Source of the DNA: Paraburkholderia sp. BL25I1N1
GTDB taxonomy: Bacteria; Pseudomonadota; Gammaproteobacteria; Burkholderiales; Burkholderiaceae
Direction: 5' to 3'
Assembly: GCF_003002025.1 (NCBI RefSeq)
Contig: NZ_PVZB01000044.1
Span: forward strand, 1 to 41,003
DNA length: 41,003 nt
Positions 23,782 to 32,163 of this stretch are shown one piece after another. Numbering within the stretch: the stretch's first letter is position 1; each line of letters starts with the position of its first letter. The notes beneath the pieces are model-generated. The model was given only the letters and a program-made list of their open reading frames with translations. It did not search any database and was not told where the DNA came from. The position numbers and the translations under genes were made by a program.

Positions 23782-25083
23782 TCACCGCACGGGTTTGATT
23801 GTCGTCACGAATAAATCGCCAGGTGGAGGCGATAACCGGTACGAAACGACATTACCGGTCACTAGCGACGTAATATTCGTCGCTGGCCAATTTCCGCTCG
23901 CAAAGCCAGTCGCGCTGGACATGCAGACCAGCAGCAGGAGCGCTCCCGCTGCCGATTTGGCACCAACGCCATTCGCCTTTGAAAGGCAAATGACAAATGT
24001 CCAGAAGCAGAATATGAACGGCACGTAGAGATATCTCGATCCGCCCATCGACCATCTCATGGCGAGATCCGTGCGTCCAAACCGGGCGATGCCAAGTGCC
24101 CAGAACAGGACAGCGAGAAAAAGAAGTGCGGCACACGCAAAACGGTAATTGCCGGGCGTCTTGTACAGCGCAAAACCACAACATGCGATAGCGATTAGCG
24201 ACAGGCAAATACGCACGCCACCGCTCCATTGATCGTTCAACGAAGCTGGACTTAAAAAATCGAGAACAAAATAACGAAGGAAAGAACTGATCCAGTGGAA
24301 ATCAGCCGGATTGAATTTGACCAGGCCACCTTGCGAACTCGCGTGCATCAAGCACGCCATTTGGGCTGTCAGTGCCAAACCGTACGCGACAAACAGGCCC
24401 CATGTGCGGCGTGTCCACGCGTGCCGCCCCTTGATGAAAGCAGCCCCAACGACGAACACACTGAACACAAGCCCAAACGGACCCGTCAGAGCCAGCAGCA
24501 CGATCAGCACCGCGTCGAGATAAAACACTCGCGCTGGAAAAACCTGTCCGGCCACGAATTCTCGCCAGAGCAGAACGAGAAGCAAAGGCCCGAGAATCCA
24601 CTGGAGATTGGTGACGGTCAGCCATATTTCGCCATCCTGAGGGACGACAATCAGCGCAAGCGCGAAGCACATGGCCGCAACGCGGCCGACATGGCGATAC
24701 ACGGCAGTAAACAGCAGTGTTGCAGCGCCGGCCAGCACGATCGCGCAGACCCACGCCAGGACCAGCGGCGCATGGACAGGCGAACCCACGGATGCATACG
24801 CCGCAACGAGCAGACGCGGAACCGCGTGGAGATAGCCCGCGTACGGAGCAAATATCGACCTGAAGCCTTCCTCGTAGCCGCCCTTGAGAAAGACCGATGC
24901 GTCCTCCGCCCACAGGAAGCCTTGTGTCAGACGTTGCGGCATCCGCGCGAACGTCAGCCCGAGCGCGATTGCGAAGACGGCTAGCAACCAGATCCCGTTA
25001 GAGGCCTTGTCATCGATTACCGGTACATTCGGGCCGGCCGTGATGGGCGCCCCCGCTGCCCAGGTGCGGTCTTTGGATTTCAT
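23782..25083 (-). CDS. GT-C-like polytopic membrane protein (paralogue 2)
   Basis: A protein of about 433 residues with roughly ten spans. Loop 1 contains GFLWAEDASVFLKGG (about 55-69), followed by APYAGYLHAVPRLL, the same pattern as the protein at 21158-22417. GEIWLTVTNLQW, LTGPFGLVFS, LRYFVLDFLS and the PPGDLFVTTIKPVR tail also match. The start is uncertain: the ATG at 25083 and a GTG at 25107 both lack a convincing ribosome site. A 198-base gap separates it from the acyltransferase, so the downstream pair may have its own promoter. The sequence is a little less GC-rich than its neighbours. I infer a periplasmic sugar transferase using a polyprenyl-P donor. The family is not one I can name. 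Confidence 0.7.
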   Translation of the reverse strand: MKSKDRTWAAGAPITAGPNVPVIDDKASNGIWLLAVFAIALGLTFARMPQRLTQGFLWAEDASVFLKGGYEEGFRSIFAPYAGYLHAVPRLLVAAYASVGSPVHAPLVLAWVCAIVLAGAATLLFTAVYRHVGRVAAMCFALALIVVPQDGEIWLTVTNLQWILGPLLLVLLWREFVAGQVFPARVFYLDAVLIVLLALTGPFGLVFSVFVVGAAFIKGRHAWTRRTWGLFVAYGLALTAQMACLMHASSQGGLVKFNPADFHWISSFLRYFVLDFLSPASLNDQWSGGVRICLSLIAIACCGFALYKTPGNYRFACAALLFLAVLFWALGIARFGRTDLAMRWSMGGSRYLYVPFIFCFWTFVICLSKANGVGAKSAAGALLLLVCMSSATGFASGNWPATNITSLVTGNVVSYRLSPPPGDLFVTTIKPVR

Positions 25084-25213
25084 ATATTTTTTATCGATCA
25101 ATACCACATGGCCACGCTGACAGCGGTCGGCCGAATGCGCGCTGAACGCAAGCGCAAGCGCAAGCGGGCGAGCTCAACGGATGCCCGGCCCGCGACCGCC
25201 GGCGAAATGCCAA

Positions 25214-26350
25214 TCAGGACTGCGCAAACTTCGATTTCAGAATGGCGACGATCTGCTTGCCCGCAGTCCCATCGCCAAACGGATTCTTGCCGGCGGACAT
25301 TGCTTGATAAGCAGCAGGATCATCGAGCAAACGCGCCGTCTCACGAACGATCGTGGCCACGTCCGTGCCGACCAGTTTGTTGACGCCGGACTCGACGCCT
25401 TCCGGCCGCTCGGTCACATCGCGCATCACGAGAACCGGCTTGCCCAACGCGGGCCCCTCTTCCTGAATGCCGCCCGAGTCGGTCAGGATGATGTGGCTGG
25501 CCGCCATGAGCCGCTGGAACGGCTTGTAGGTCAACGGCTCTTCCAGATAGACGCCCGGCTGATCGCTCAACACGCGGTTGACCACTTCCCGGACTTTTGG
25601 ATTCATATGCACCGGATAGACGATACGTACGTCTGGATGCGCCTCGGCGATTGTCCGCAACGCCGTGCAGATGTTCTCGAAGCCAGGCCCGAAACTCTCG
25701 CGACGATGCCCCGTCACCAGCACGATGCGCCGCCCTTCGGCGAGTGCGGCCTCGACACGCTCCGGCAATTCGACATGCTCGTTCTTCAGGCGCTCGAGCA
25801 TCAGATACAGCGCATCCACCACGGTATTGCCGGTCACGAAGATCTGCTCCGCGGGCACCTGCTCCGCCAGCAAATTTTTCTTCGACAGTTCCGTCGGTGC
25901 GAAATGGAGATCGGTCACGAGCGAGGCCACGCGTCGATTGAGTTCCTCCGGAAACGGCGCGGCCATGTCATGGCTGCGCAACCCGGCTTCGATGTGCCCG
26001 ACCCGTATGCGACGATAGAACGCCGTCAACGCTGCCACCTGAACGGTCATCGTGTCGCCCTGCACGAGGATGATGTCGGGCGACTGCGCGGCGAGGAATT
26101 CGTCGATCGCGGTGAAGAGACGCGCGCTCAGCCCCGCCAGCGACTGATTCTGCGACATCACATCCAGACTCGCGTCCGGCGTCACGCCGAAGTCCGCGAA
26201 AGCCTGCATCAACATTTCCCGATGCTGTCCGACCGAGCACAGGCACACGTCGAAATCGTCGGGCGCCGCGCGCAGCGCCTGCACCACCGAGATCACCTTG
26301 ATCGCTTCCGGCCGTGTGCCGGCAAACACCACTACTTTTTTCTTTGCCAT
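25214..26350 (-). CDS. wecB: UDP-N-acetylglucosamine 2-epimerase (non-hydrolysing)
   Basis: A 378-residue cytoplasmic enzyme interconverting UDP-GlcNAc and UDP-ManNAc. It shows the family motifs in order: FAGTRPEAIK at the N-terminus, VQGDT, GHIEAGLRS, FPEELNR, VTGNTVVDAL, VTGHRRESFG, YPVHMNP and TDSGGIQEEGPALGKPVLV. The length is standard. The usual IKMAPV after GTRPEA is replaced by IKVISV, a mild variation. GGA lies about eight bases before the ATG. No UDP-ManNAc dehydrogenase (wecC) or ManNAc transferase is recognisable in the window, so ManNAc itself may be incorporated or the partner lies elsewhere. Confidence 0.96.
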   Translation of the reverse strand: MAKKKVVVFAGTRPEAIKVISVVQALRAAPDDFDVCLCSVGQHREMLMQAFADFGVTPDASLDVMSQNQSLAGLSARLFTAIDEFLAAQSPDIILVQGDTMTVQVAALTAFYRRIRVGHIEAGLRSHDMAAPFPEELNRRVASLVTDLHFAPTELSKKNLLAEQVPAEQIFVTGNTVVDALYLMLERLKNEHVELPERVEAALAEGRRIVLVTGHRRESFGPGFENICTALRTIAEAHPDVRIVYPVHMNPKVREVVNRVLSDQPGVYLEEPLTYKPFQRLMAASHIILTDSGGIQEEGPALGKPVLVMRDVTERPEGVESGVNKLVGTDVATIVRETARLLDDPAAYQAMSAGKNPFGDGTAGKQIVAILKSKFAQS

Positions 26351-26377
26351 GGTAGATATCCTTTGAAACCGGCAGCT

Positions 26378-29300
26378 TCAGACCACTTCGGGCCGCGCAT
26401 CGGTCAACTTGAAGTAACGGCTTTGACGCTGAGGCAGATACGACGCGTAGCGAACGCAATCGGCGTTCGTGCGAGTCAGGATGGCCGCGAAAATCTCGGC
26501 GTGCCGCGTGTAGGCTTCCGTCGGTGTCATCGACTGGAACGACTGCTGCAAACTCTCGCGCGGCTGGCGCACCGGCCGCTCGGCGTGCTCGACCATCGTT
26601 CTGGCCAGTTCGTCGCGAACCGCGTGCAGTTCCCACTCGTTGGCGATGGCCTGATAGAACTCGGCGCCGTCCAGTGTCGACCAGTCGTCACGATAGGCGC
26701 GAATCACGGTGCTTGCCTCGCCAATCAACTGTTCGCGGGCGCCGCCCACATCGGTGGCGATGACCGGCGCGTTGCGCTGAAGCGTCTCCGATATCGCCAG
26801 ACTCCAGCCTTCGGTAAAGGACGGCATCACGACCGCGCGCGCCAGATCGACGAATCGATAGACGTCGGACCGATAGCCGGGCATCGACACCACCCCTTGC
26901 AGCCCGTGATGCGCAATGCGCTCCTGGAGCCGCGCGGCGTAGCCGGCATCCGAATGCTTGCCGAGGATCACGAGACGGATGTCGGGCCGCTTCGCATGCG
27001 CGATCGCAAACGCGTCGATCAACAGACCCTGACCCTTCACCGGGTTGATCGAGGCGACATTGACGAAGACCGGACTATCCGCCGGAAATCCGAGTTCCTC
27101 GCGCAGCGCGAGGTCGCGCTCCGGCTCGAGCAAGGGCATCGCGCTGCCCGAGTCGCAGCCGTTCGGCACGACGATCATGCGGTCCGCGCTCAGGCGCAGG
27201 TTCACATCGGCGAACATCGCGACATTGGCCGACACGCAGATATAAGCGTCCGTCACCTCGTCCACGCGACGCCACTGTTCCTTGCCCGCGGCGTCGAGCC
27301 ACATGTACATGTTATGCACGGTCTGGACGAACGGTATCTTCAGCGAAGCGCAGACCTCGCTGAGCGACAGCGAATAGTGAGCATTGACGAGCGCCACCTT
27401 CCGCTCGAGCAGCACTGCGCGAAGCTCGGCGGGATCGCCTGGCAGGCGCACGTAGTCGAACTGGCGCTCCTTGAGTTCAGCCTCGGCCTCGGGCGCGATT
27501 TCGCTCGTGAAGCCGAGCATGGGTTGAAAGCCCGCCTTGCCCAAACGGTCCAGCAAGTCGAAGACGACACGTTCCAGACCGCCGACCATGAAGCTGTCGA
27601 CCTGCAGCATCACGACCGGCGCGACTGGCGGGTTGAAGGCGGCAGCGTCCGGCACGGTCAGCGGCTGCGTGCTATTGATCGCTTTCCAGAAACGGCGCGC
27701 GGAGTCAACGACATTCGCGGGTGTCGCTTCGATCACCATGGGGTGAAGCAACGCCAGCCCAAGGAACACGTGATGGTCGAGTGCAATACACAAGTCCACA
27801 TGGTCGTAGACGTCGCTGCGCAACGCGTACGGATTGTCGCCGGCCTTGAACACGACGACGATCACCACGCCAGGCGCCTGCGGTCCCAAAGACCGCAAAT
27901 CGGCGGCGGCGATGATTTTCAGTTGCGTGTCATCTGCATTCAGATCGCCCGCACCACGCTCGCTTGCAGGCAAGACTGACGCGAGCGCCTGACTGGACGC
28001 CCAATGCGGCGCATCCGCGTCGAACTGCGCGAGCCATTGCGCGACGCGCCGTTCGTTCAGCAACAATGGCGCATTGGGGAAGCGCTTGACGGGAGTCGGG
28101 ACCGGCGCGGGAGGTGGAGCGGCCGGTGCGGGCTGGCGGGTGCGGCCCGTCATGCCAAACCGCCGCGAAAGCCCACGAGCCGCGCGCAGGAACCTGGCCT
28201 TCAAGGTTCGCGCAACGGCGACGCGCAGCGCCTCGCTGGTGAGCACCTGTTCCTTGAGTGCAAGCGCAAGACGAGCCTTTTCTGCTTCGTCTGCAGCAGC
28301 AGCCTGTTTGAGAGCAGCCACTTCGCGATCCTTCTCTCTAATCACGCCTTCGAGGCGGTCTGCCTCGATCCTGCCCGCCTGAATCAAGCCCTCAAGGCGA
28401 GCCTCCTCATCTTTGCCTTGCCGGATGACGCCTTCCAGCCGCTCGGCTTCGCCTTGCATGTTCCGGATGACGCCTTCCAGCCGGTCGGCTTCGCCTTGCA
28501 TGTGTCGGGCGACATCCTCCAGACGCTGTGTTTCGACGTACAGGAAGGCGTTGCGGTCCAGCAAGGCTTCGATCTGGGTGTCCTTCACTTCGAACACGCG
28601 CTCGTAAAATCCTCGGTGTTCGCGCCACACCAGGCCGGGCCGATACTCGGCATCGGCCAGATAATTCAGAAGGTAAGCGCACCGTGCGCCTAATTCGGCC
28701 AGTTGCGATACTTCCGGCAAGCCGAAGCCCAGCGGCTTCGCCGTGTCGCCGAGAATGTTCACCCAGTCGCCCGACAGAACCCGTTGGACTTCCTGCACCG
28801 CCCGCTGGAGATACTGGCGCGCGGCCTCATAGTCGCGGCGGCCTACGGCAAAGCTGGCCGCCAGATCGAGCGCCGCAACCGTCTTGGTTGCCAGCAGCGG
28901 ACTGAACGGAACCGGGTCCATCGCGGCGCACCTCAACGCCCAAGCCTCGGCACCTTCCAGATCGCCTATCGCCTGCAACAGTTTCGCGGCCACATAACTC
29001 TGCGAGATCGACCAGCGCAGATGTTGTGCGTCCTTCTTATCCGAATCCAGGTACGCCTGAATTTCCGCCACGCAAGTGCGCACCGTATCCGTCGAGGCTC
29101 GCGCGGCAAGCACGCGATACGCGTGGCCGCAAAGCGCGGCGCCATAGTCGGCGGTGTCGTGCGGCGCCTGCTCCAGGACGCGCGCTTGCAAGCTGCCCAG
29201 TTCGGCATCGTTGTTCATGCGCGTGCCGATGGTCACCATGCTCCTGAAGAGCCATGGATTCACCATGCCGCGTCCGTCCGGCAATACATTGAACGCCGGC

Positions 29301-30514
29301 GAATCGGCGTGCTGGTACATCGTATCGACAAAAGCCGACGCATCCGCACCGACAGGATCACGCATCGAGACGACGATCACATGACCGTCGCTGGCCAAGA
29401 GGGGCTCGTCGAGTGCCATCTTGCGCCAGGCGACGTCCGACGGCACACCTGGAGGCGAAATAAACGCACATTCCGGCAGCCAGCTTGCATGGGTCGAACC
29501 GGCACTGGAGCGCAGCAGTTCGATCGGCGACTGTAATTCGACGGACGCGTCGCCCGTCCTCTGCGGCGCCTGGAGGCCCAGAATCAACCGGCCGCCCGGC
29601 CGCACGATGTCGGCAAGCCGCGGCCAGTCGAGCGGCGCGAAGCGGCGAACGTCGCGGCAAATCACCACGTCGAATGAATGGCTCGCAAGCTCATGCAAGG
29701 CCTCGCTGGCCCACGGCTTGAAATCGACGCGGCCGGCAACGCCATATTGAGCCGACGCATAACCGCACCGCGACGCCTCCGGCACGATGCCGAGCACGTG
29801 GCGCGCGGCCGAGTTCTGCGCAACGACGTAAGCGCCGCTGCCGGCCGTATTGTCCAGCACGAGAACGGCGTCGCCGGCTCGAACGAAACCGTCGATCTGC
29901 GTGAACTCAGCGACTGCGGTTTGCGACGCCGGGTCGGTATGCCGCAAGATATCTTCGGCGGGTGCCGAGCTTTGTTCCGTCGACGCGTTCGCGGCACGCT
30001 CGAACGCGCAGACTTCGTAGCCGCCCACCGGCGGCAGCGGACGAGTCAGCCGCGCGAAGGTCAAGCGCGCGTGAATGCGAAAGCCAAGTTCGAAGGCCTG
30101 TTTTTTGGCCTCGCCGGCTGAGGCAGCGTCGGTCCCGTTCTGCGCGACCGGCGTCACCAGCGCGACGTTCCTGATCCCCGCGTCCGCAATCAGCTTGAGC
30201 CACGTTGCCGCTTCGGCGGCCAGGCTGTCCGGCGGAAGAACCACGATCGCCGCGTCGAACGATTCACGCCGGGCAATGTCGAGAGCGGGCGCCGTCACGG
30301 ACGCCGCTTCGAGCCGGTCGGGCACGAACCGATGATCGGCTTGCGCGCCGCCATCCGCGTCGAGCGAAAGCGCATACGGATCGGTTCCGGCGGCCAGCAG
30401 AAAGTCGAGCGCATCAGCGGCATGCGCGCCGATGTACAGGATCCTGCCGTGTCCGAAACAGGTGACGCACTGGCGCAAGCATGCTCGCACATCGTGGCTT
30501 GAAAACACGGTCAT
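26378..30514 (-). CDS. 1378-aa methyltransferase-like / coiled-coil / GT4 fusion protein
   Basis: A very large cytoplasmic protein with at least four regions. Residues ~1-175 look like a degenerate Rossmann/methyltransferase domain (RILYIGAHAADALDFLL). Residues ~190-340 form a better SAM-methyltransferase fold (VLVLDNTAGSGAYVVA, then SFDVVICRDV and IVRPGGRLILGL). Residues ~420-610 are helical, TPR-like. Residues ~640-800 are a long coiled coil built from 14-residue repeats (consensus EADRLEGVIRxMQG). Residues ~965-1330 are a GT4 glycosyltransferase (DSFMVGGLERVVFDLL, VPNGCDSG, ASINPVKGQG and the EX7E motif EGWSLAISE). A methyltransferase joined to a coiled coil recalls WbdD, the chain-terminating ruler of ABC-exported O9a antigen, and the position next to wzt fits such a role. 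That function is inference. The ATG at 30514 lacks a strong ribosome site. Confidence 0.85.
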   Translation of the reverse strand: MTVFSSHDVRACLRQCVTCFGHGRILYIGAHAADALDFLLAAGTDPYALSLDADGGAQADHRFVPDRLEAASVTAPALDIARRESFDAAIVVLPPDSLAAEAATWLKLIADAGIRNVALVTPVAQNGTDAASAGEAKKQAFELGFRIHARLTFARLTRPLPPVGGYEVCAFERAANASTEQSSAPAEDILRHTDPASQTAVAEFTQIDGFVRAGDAVLVLDNTAGSGAYVVAQNSAARHVLGIVPEASRCGYASAQYGVAGRVDFKPWASEALHELASHSFDVVICRDVRRFAPLDWPRLADIVRPGGRLILGLQAPQRTGDASVELQSPIELLRSSAGSTHASWLPECAFISPPGVPSDVAWRKMALDEPLLASDGHVIVVSMRDPVGADASAFVDTMYQHADSPAFNVLPDGRGMVNPWLFRSMVTIGTRMNNDAELGSLQARVLEQAPHDTADYGAALCGHAYRVLAARASTDTVRTCVAEIQAYLDSDKKDAQHLRWSISQSYVAAKLLQAIGDLEGAEAWALRCAAMDPVPFSPLLATKTVAALDLAASFAVGRRDYEAARQYLQRAVQEVQRVLSGDWVNILGDTAKPLGFGLPEVSQLAELGARCAYLLNYLADAEYRPGLVWREHRGFYERVFEVKDTQIEALLDRNAFLYVETQRLEDVARHMQGEADRLEGVIRNMQGEAERLEGVIRQGKDEEARLEGLIQAGRIEADRLEGVIREKDREVAALKQAAAADEAEKARLALALKEQVLTSEALRVAVARTLKARFLRAARGLSRRFGMTGRTRQPAPAAPPPAPVPTPVKRFPNAPLLLNERRVAQWLAQFDADAPHWASSQALASVLPASERGAGDLNADDTQLKIIAAADLRSLGPQAPGVVIVVVFKAGDNPYALRSDVYDHVDLCIALDHHVFLGLALLHPMVIEATPANVVDSARRFWKAINSTQPLTVPDAAAFNPPVAPVVMLQVDSFMVGGLERVVFDLLDRLGKAGFQPMLGFTSEIAPEAEAELKERQFDYVRLPGDPAELRAVLLERKVALVNAHYSLSLSEVCASLKIPFVQTVHNMYMWLDAAGKEQWRRVDEVTDAYICVSANVAMFADVNLRLSADRMIVVPNGCDSGSAMPLLEPERDLALREELGFPADSPVFVNVASINPVKGQGLLIDAFAIAHAKRPDIRLVILGKHSDAGYAARLQERIAHHGLQGVVSMPGYRSDVYRFVDLARAVVMPSFTEGWSLAISETLQRNAPVIATDVGGAREQLIGEASTVIRAYRDDWSTLDGAEFYQAIANEWELHAVRDELARTMVEHAERPVRQPRESLQQSFQSMTPTEAYTRHAEIFAAILTRTNADCVRYASYLPQRQSRYFKLTDARPEVV
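28338..28547. repeat. Five tandem 42-bp coding repeats (coiled-coil units)
   Basis: The repeats sit inside the 1378-aa gene, in frame, starting at 28338, 28380, 28422, 28464 and 28506. The third and fourth units are nearly identical at DNA level; both begin CGGATGACGCCTTCCAGCC. The others have drifted. Each unit encodes 14 residues, two heptads, so gain or loss of a unit changes coiled-coil length by about 2 nm without a frameshift. Confidence 0.85.
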
Positions 30515-30599
30515 ACAGTCGATACCAAGGTTTTGTACGGCGAGCCGTTTTGTCGAAGAAGGTCAGTCGTCCAGATGGTTGCGCCTGACGCGCGTTGAC

Positions 30600-32081
30600 T
30601 TACGAGGCTTCGCCGGTGGGTGCTTCAAGTTCGGCGCGCATGTGCAGATCGCACACGCCGCCGAAGAAATGCGTGTCGACGCGCGCGCGGACCATGAAGA
30701 ACGCGGCCTCGTCGATCCAGTGCAAGATCGCCTGATCGGAGAAGTTCATCGACTCCTGGTGGATCAGCGAGGCTTGCACTTCGTAGAAGTTTTCGCCTAG
30801 CGCGCAGCGGTCCATCGTGAAGACGACGGAATGCTCTTCGCCCGCGCGGAATTTGCGGTTCCAGAAAATGAAGCCGTCCTGCTTGCCGGCGATCAGTTCA
30901 GCGTCCTGGTTGAACGTGCCCCAGGAGTACATCTTGATGCCTTCCTTGTTGCGGATACGCAGATTGACATAGAGCTTGTCCATGTCCTCACGGATCGAGA
31001 ATTTCACCACGATCTTGATCGTATCGCCGGTATAGAACGTGGTGCATTGCTCGCCCGCGCCGTCCAGCACGGAGACGTCTGTAATCATCGCTTCGAGGCT
31101 GCCGAATTCGAACTTGCCGCCTTCGTTGCGCGCCTCCGTTTCCTGCTGGTCCGTTGCGTCCGCGACGTTCGACACGGCTTGCCCGAGATGCCCTTCGGCG
31201 GCGGCGGCTTCGAGCGGTTCGGCTGTCGCGGCGGGCGCCGTCAACTGCGGCGACTCGACGGGCGCCGCGACCACCGGTGCGGTGTTCGCCTTGAGCGCCT
31301 GCTTGTGCTCGGCGATTTCCTTCTGCTTGGCGAGGTTTTCCTCGTCGTGCAGCAGTTTGCGATAGGCCAGCACGACTTCACCGGAAGGCCCGGAGGCCAT
31401 CACCTCGCCGTGGTGGAGCAAAATCGCGCGGTCGGTAAACGTGCGGACCGACTCGATGTCGTGCGACACGAAGAGAATCGCGACGCCACGATCGCGCAGC
31501 TGGCGAATGCGCTGATAGCAGCGCTTCTGGAACAGCGCGTCGCCCACGGCCAGTGCCTCGTCGACGATCAGCACATCCGGGTTCAGTTGCACCTGCACTG
31601 CAAAGGCAACGCGCACCATCATCCCGCTCGAGTAGTGCTTGACGGGTTGGTCGAAGAAATCGCCGATCGCCGCGAAGCGGATGATCTCCGGCATCGCCGC
31701 GTCCATTTCCTTGCGCGTCAGGCCAAGAATCGAGCCGTTCAGATAGGCGTTCTCGCGGCCGGTAAACTCCGGATTGAAACCGCTGCCCAGCTCCAGCAGG
31801 GCCGCGACCCGGCCATGCACTTCCACGTCGCCCTGGGTGGGCGAGAGGACGCCGGCGATGATCTGCAGCAGCGTCGATTTACCGGCGCCGTTACGGCCCA
31901 CGATACCCACCGCTTCGCCCTTCTTCACGTTGAATGAGATGTTGCGCAGCGGCCAGAATTCGCCGAAAAACTGCCGACGCCCACGAAGCAGCATCTGCGC
32001 CAGCCGATGGTGAGGCTTCGCATAAAGTTCGTAACGCTTGCTCAAATCGCGAACGTGGATAGCTATATCGTCCAAGACCAC
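30600..32081 (-). CDS. wzt: Polysaccharide ABC transporter ATPase with C-terminal carbohydrate-binding domain
   Basis: A 493-residue cytoplasmic subunit that powers export of undecaprenyl-PP-linked polysaccharide. The nucleotide-binding domain has Walker A GRNGAGKST (62-70), a signature loop YSSGMMVRVAF (150-160), Walker B VLIVDEALAVGD (170-181) and the switch His in FVSHD (207). A low-complexity Ala/Glu/Pro linker (about 250-320) leads to a C-terminal beta-sandwich Wzt_C domain (about 325-490, for example TDVSVLDGAGEQ). In E. coli O9a this domain recognises the chain's non-reducing terminal modification, so this system probably exports only finished chains. The start is GTG at 32081; a TTG two codons later is better spaced from GAGAG and is an alternative. 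Unusually, it is separated from wzm by a glycosyltransferase gene. Confidence 0.95.
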   Translation of the reverse strand: MVLDDIAIHVRDLSKRYELYAKPHHRLAQMLLRGRRQFFGEFWPLRNISFNVKKGEAVGIVGRNGAGKSTLLQIIAGVLSPTQGDVEVHGRVAALLELGSGFNPEFTGRENAYLNGSILGLTRKEMDAAMPEIIRFAAIGDFFDQPVKHYSSGMMVRVAFAVQVQLNPDVLIVDEALAVGDALFQKRCYQRIRQLRDRGVAILFVSHDIESVRTFTDRAILLHHGEVMASGPSGEVVLAYRKLLHDEENLAKQKEIAEHKQALKANTAPVVAAPVESPQLTAPAATAEPLEAAAAEGHLGQAVSNVADATDQQETEARNEGGKFEFGSLEAMITDVSVLDGAGEQCTTFYTGDTIKIVVKFSIREDMDKLYVNLRIRNKEGIKMYSWGTFNQDAELIAGKQDGFIFWNRKFRAGEEHSVVFTMDRCALGENFYEVQASLIHQESMNFSDQAILHWIDEAAFFMVRARVDTHFFGGVCDLHMRAELEAPTGEAS

Positions 32082-32096
32082 TCTCTTTGTTGATGA

Positions 32097-32116
32097 ACAG
32101 CTTTACACAAAGCTGT
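32097..32116. other. Perfect hairpin in the glycosyltransferase-wzt gap
   Basis: ACAGCTTT and AAAGCTGT form an 8-bp stem with a four-base ACAC loop, about 15 bases upstream of the wzt start codon in the 82-base gap after the 817-aa glycosyltransferase gene. No U-run follows, so it is not a standard terminator. A second GC-rich inverted repeat (GCCGCC...GGCGGC, around 32126-32151) sits in the same gap. It may protect mRNA or limit wzt translation. Confidence 0.5.
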
Positions 32117-32163
32117 GATCGGGAGCCGCCCGCCTCTCGTGCGCGGCGGCCCCGGTTAGCCGA

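Noticed and set aside
25147..25168. Short GCAAGC hexamer repeat upstream of the GT-C paralogue 2 gene
   Set aside because: Only about three copies in GC-rich non-coding DNA, with no associated structure; probably chance.
25181..27979. A 932-codon open frame on the plus strand, antisense to wecB and the 1378-aa gene
   Set aside because: It is the mirror of strong coding frames in GC-rich DNA. The translation is rich in His, Arg and Gln with no domain or motif, and both sense genes are unmistakable.
28338..28547. Tandem repeats considered as a CRISPR array
   Set aside because: There are no spacers. The units are contiguous 42-bp coding repeats in frame with a coiled coil, and no cas genes are near.
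30831..31937. A 368-codon plus-strand open frame antisense to wzt
   Set aside because: Walker A, Walker B and signature motifs fix the true gene on the minus strand. This frame has no domain.
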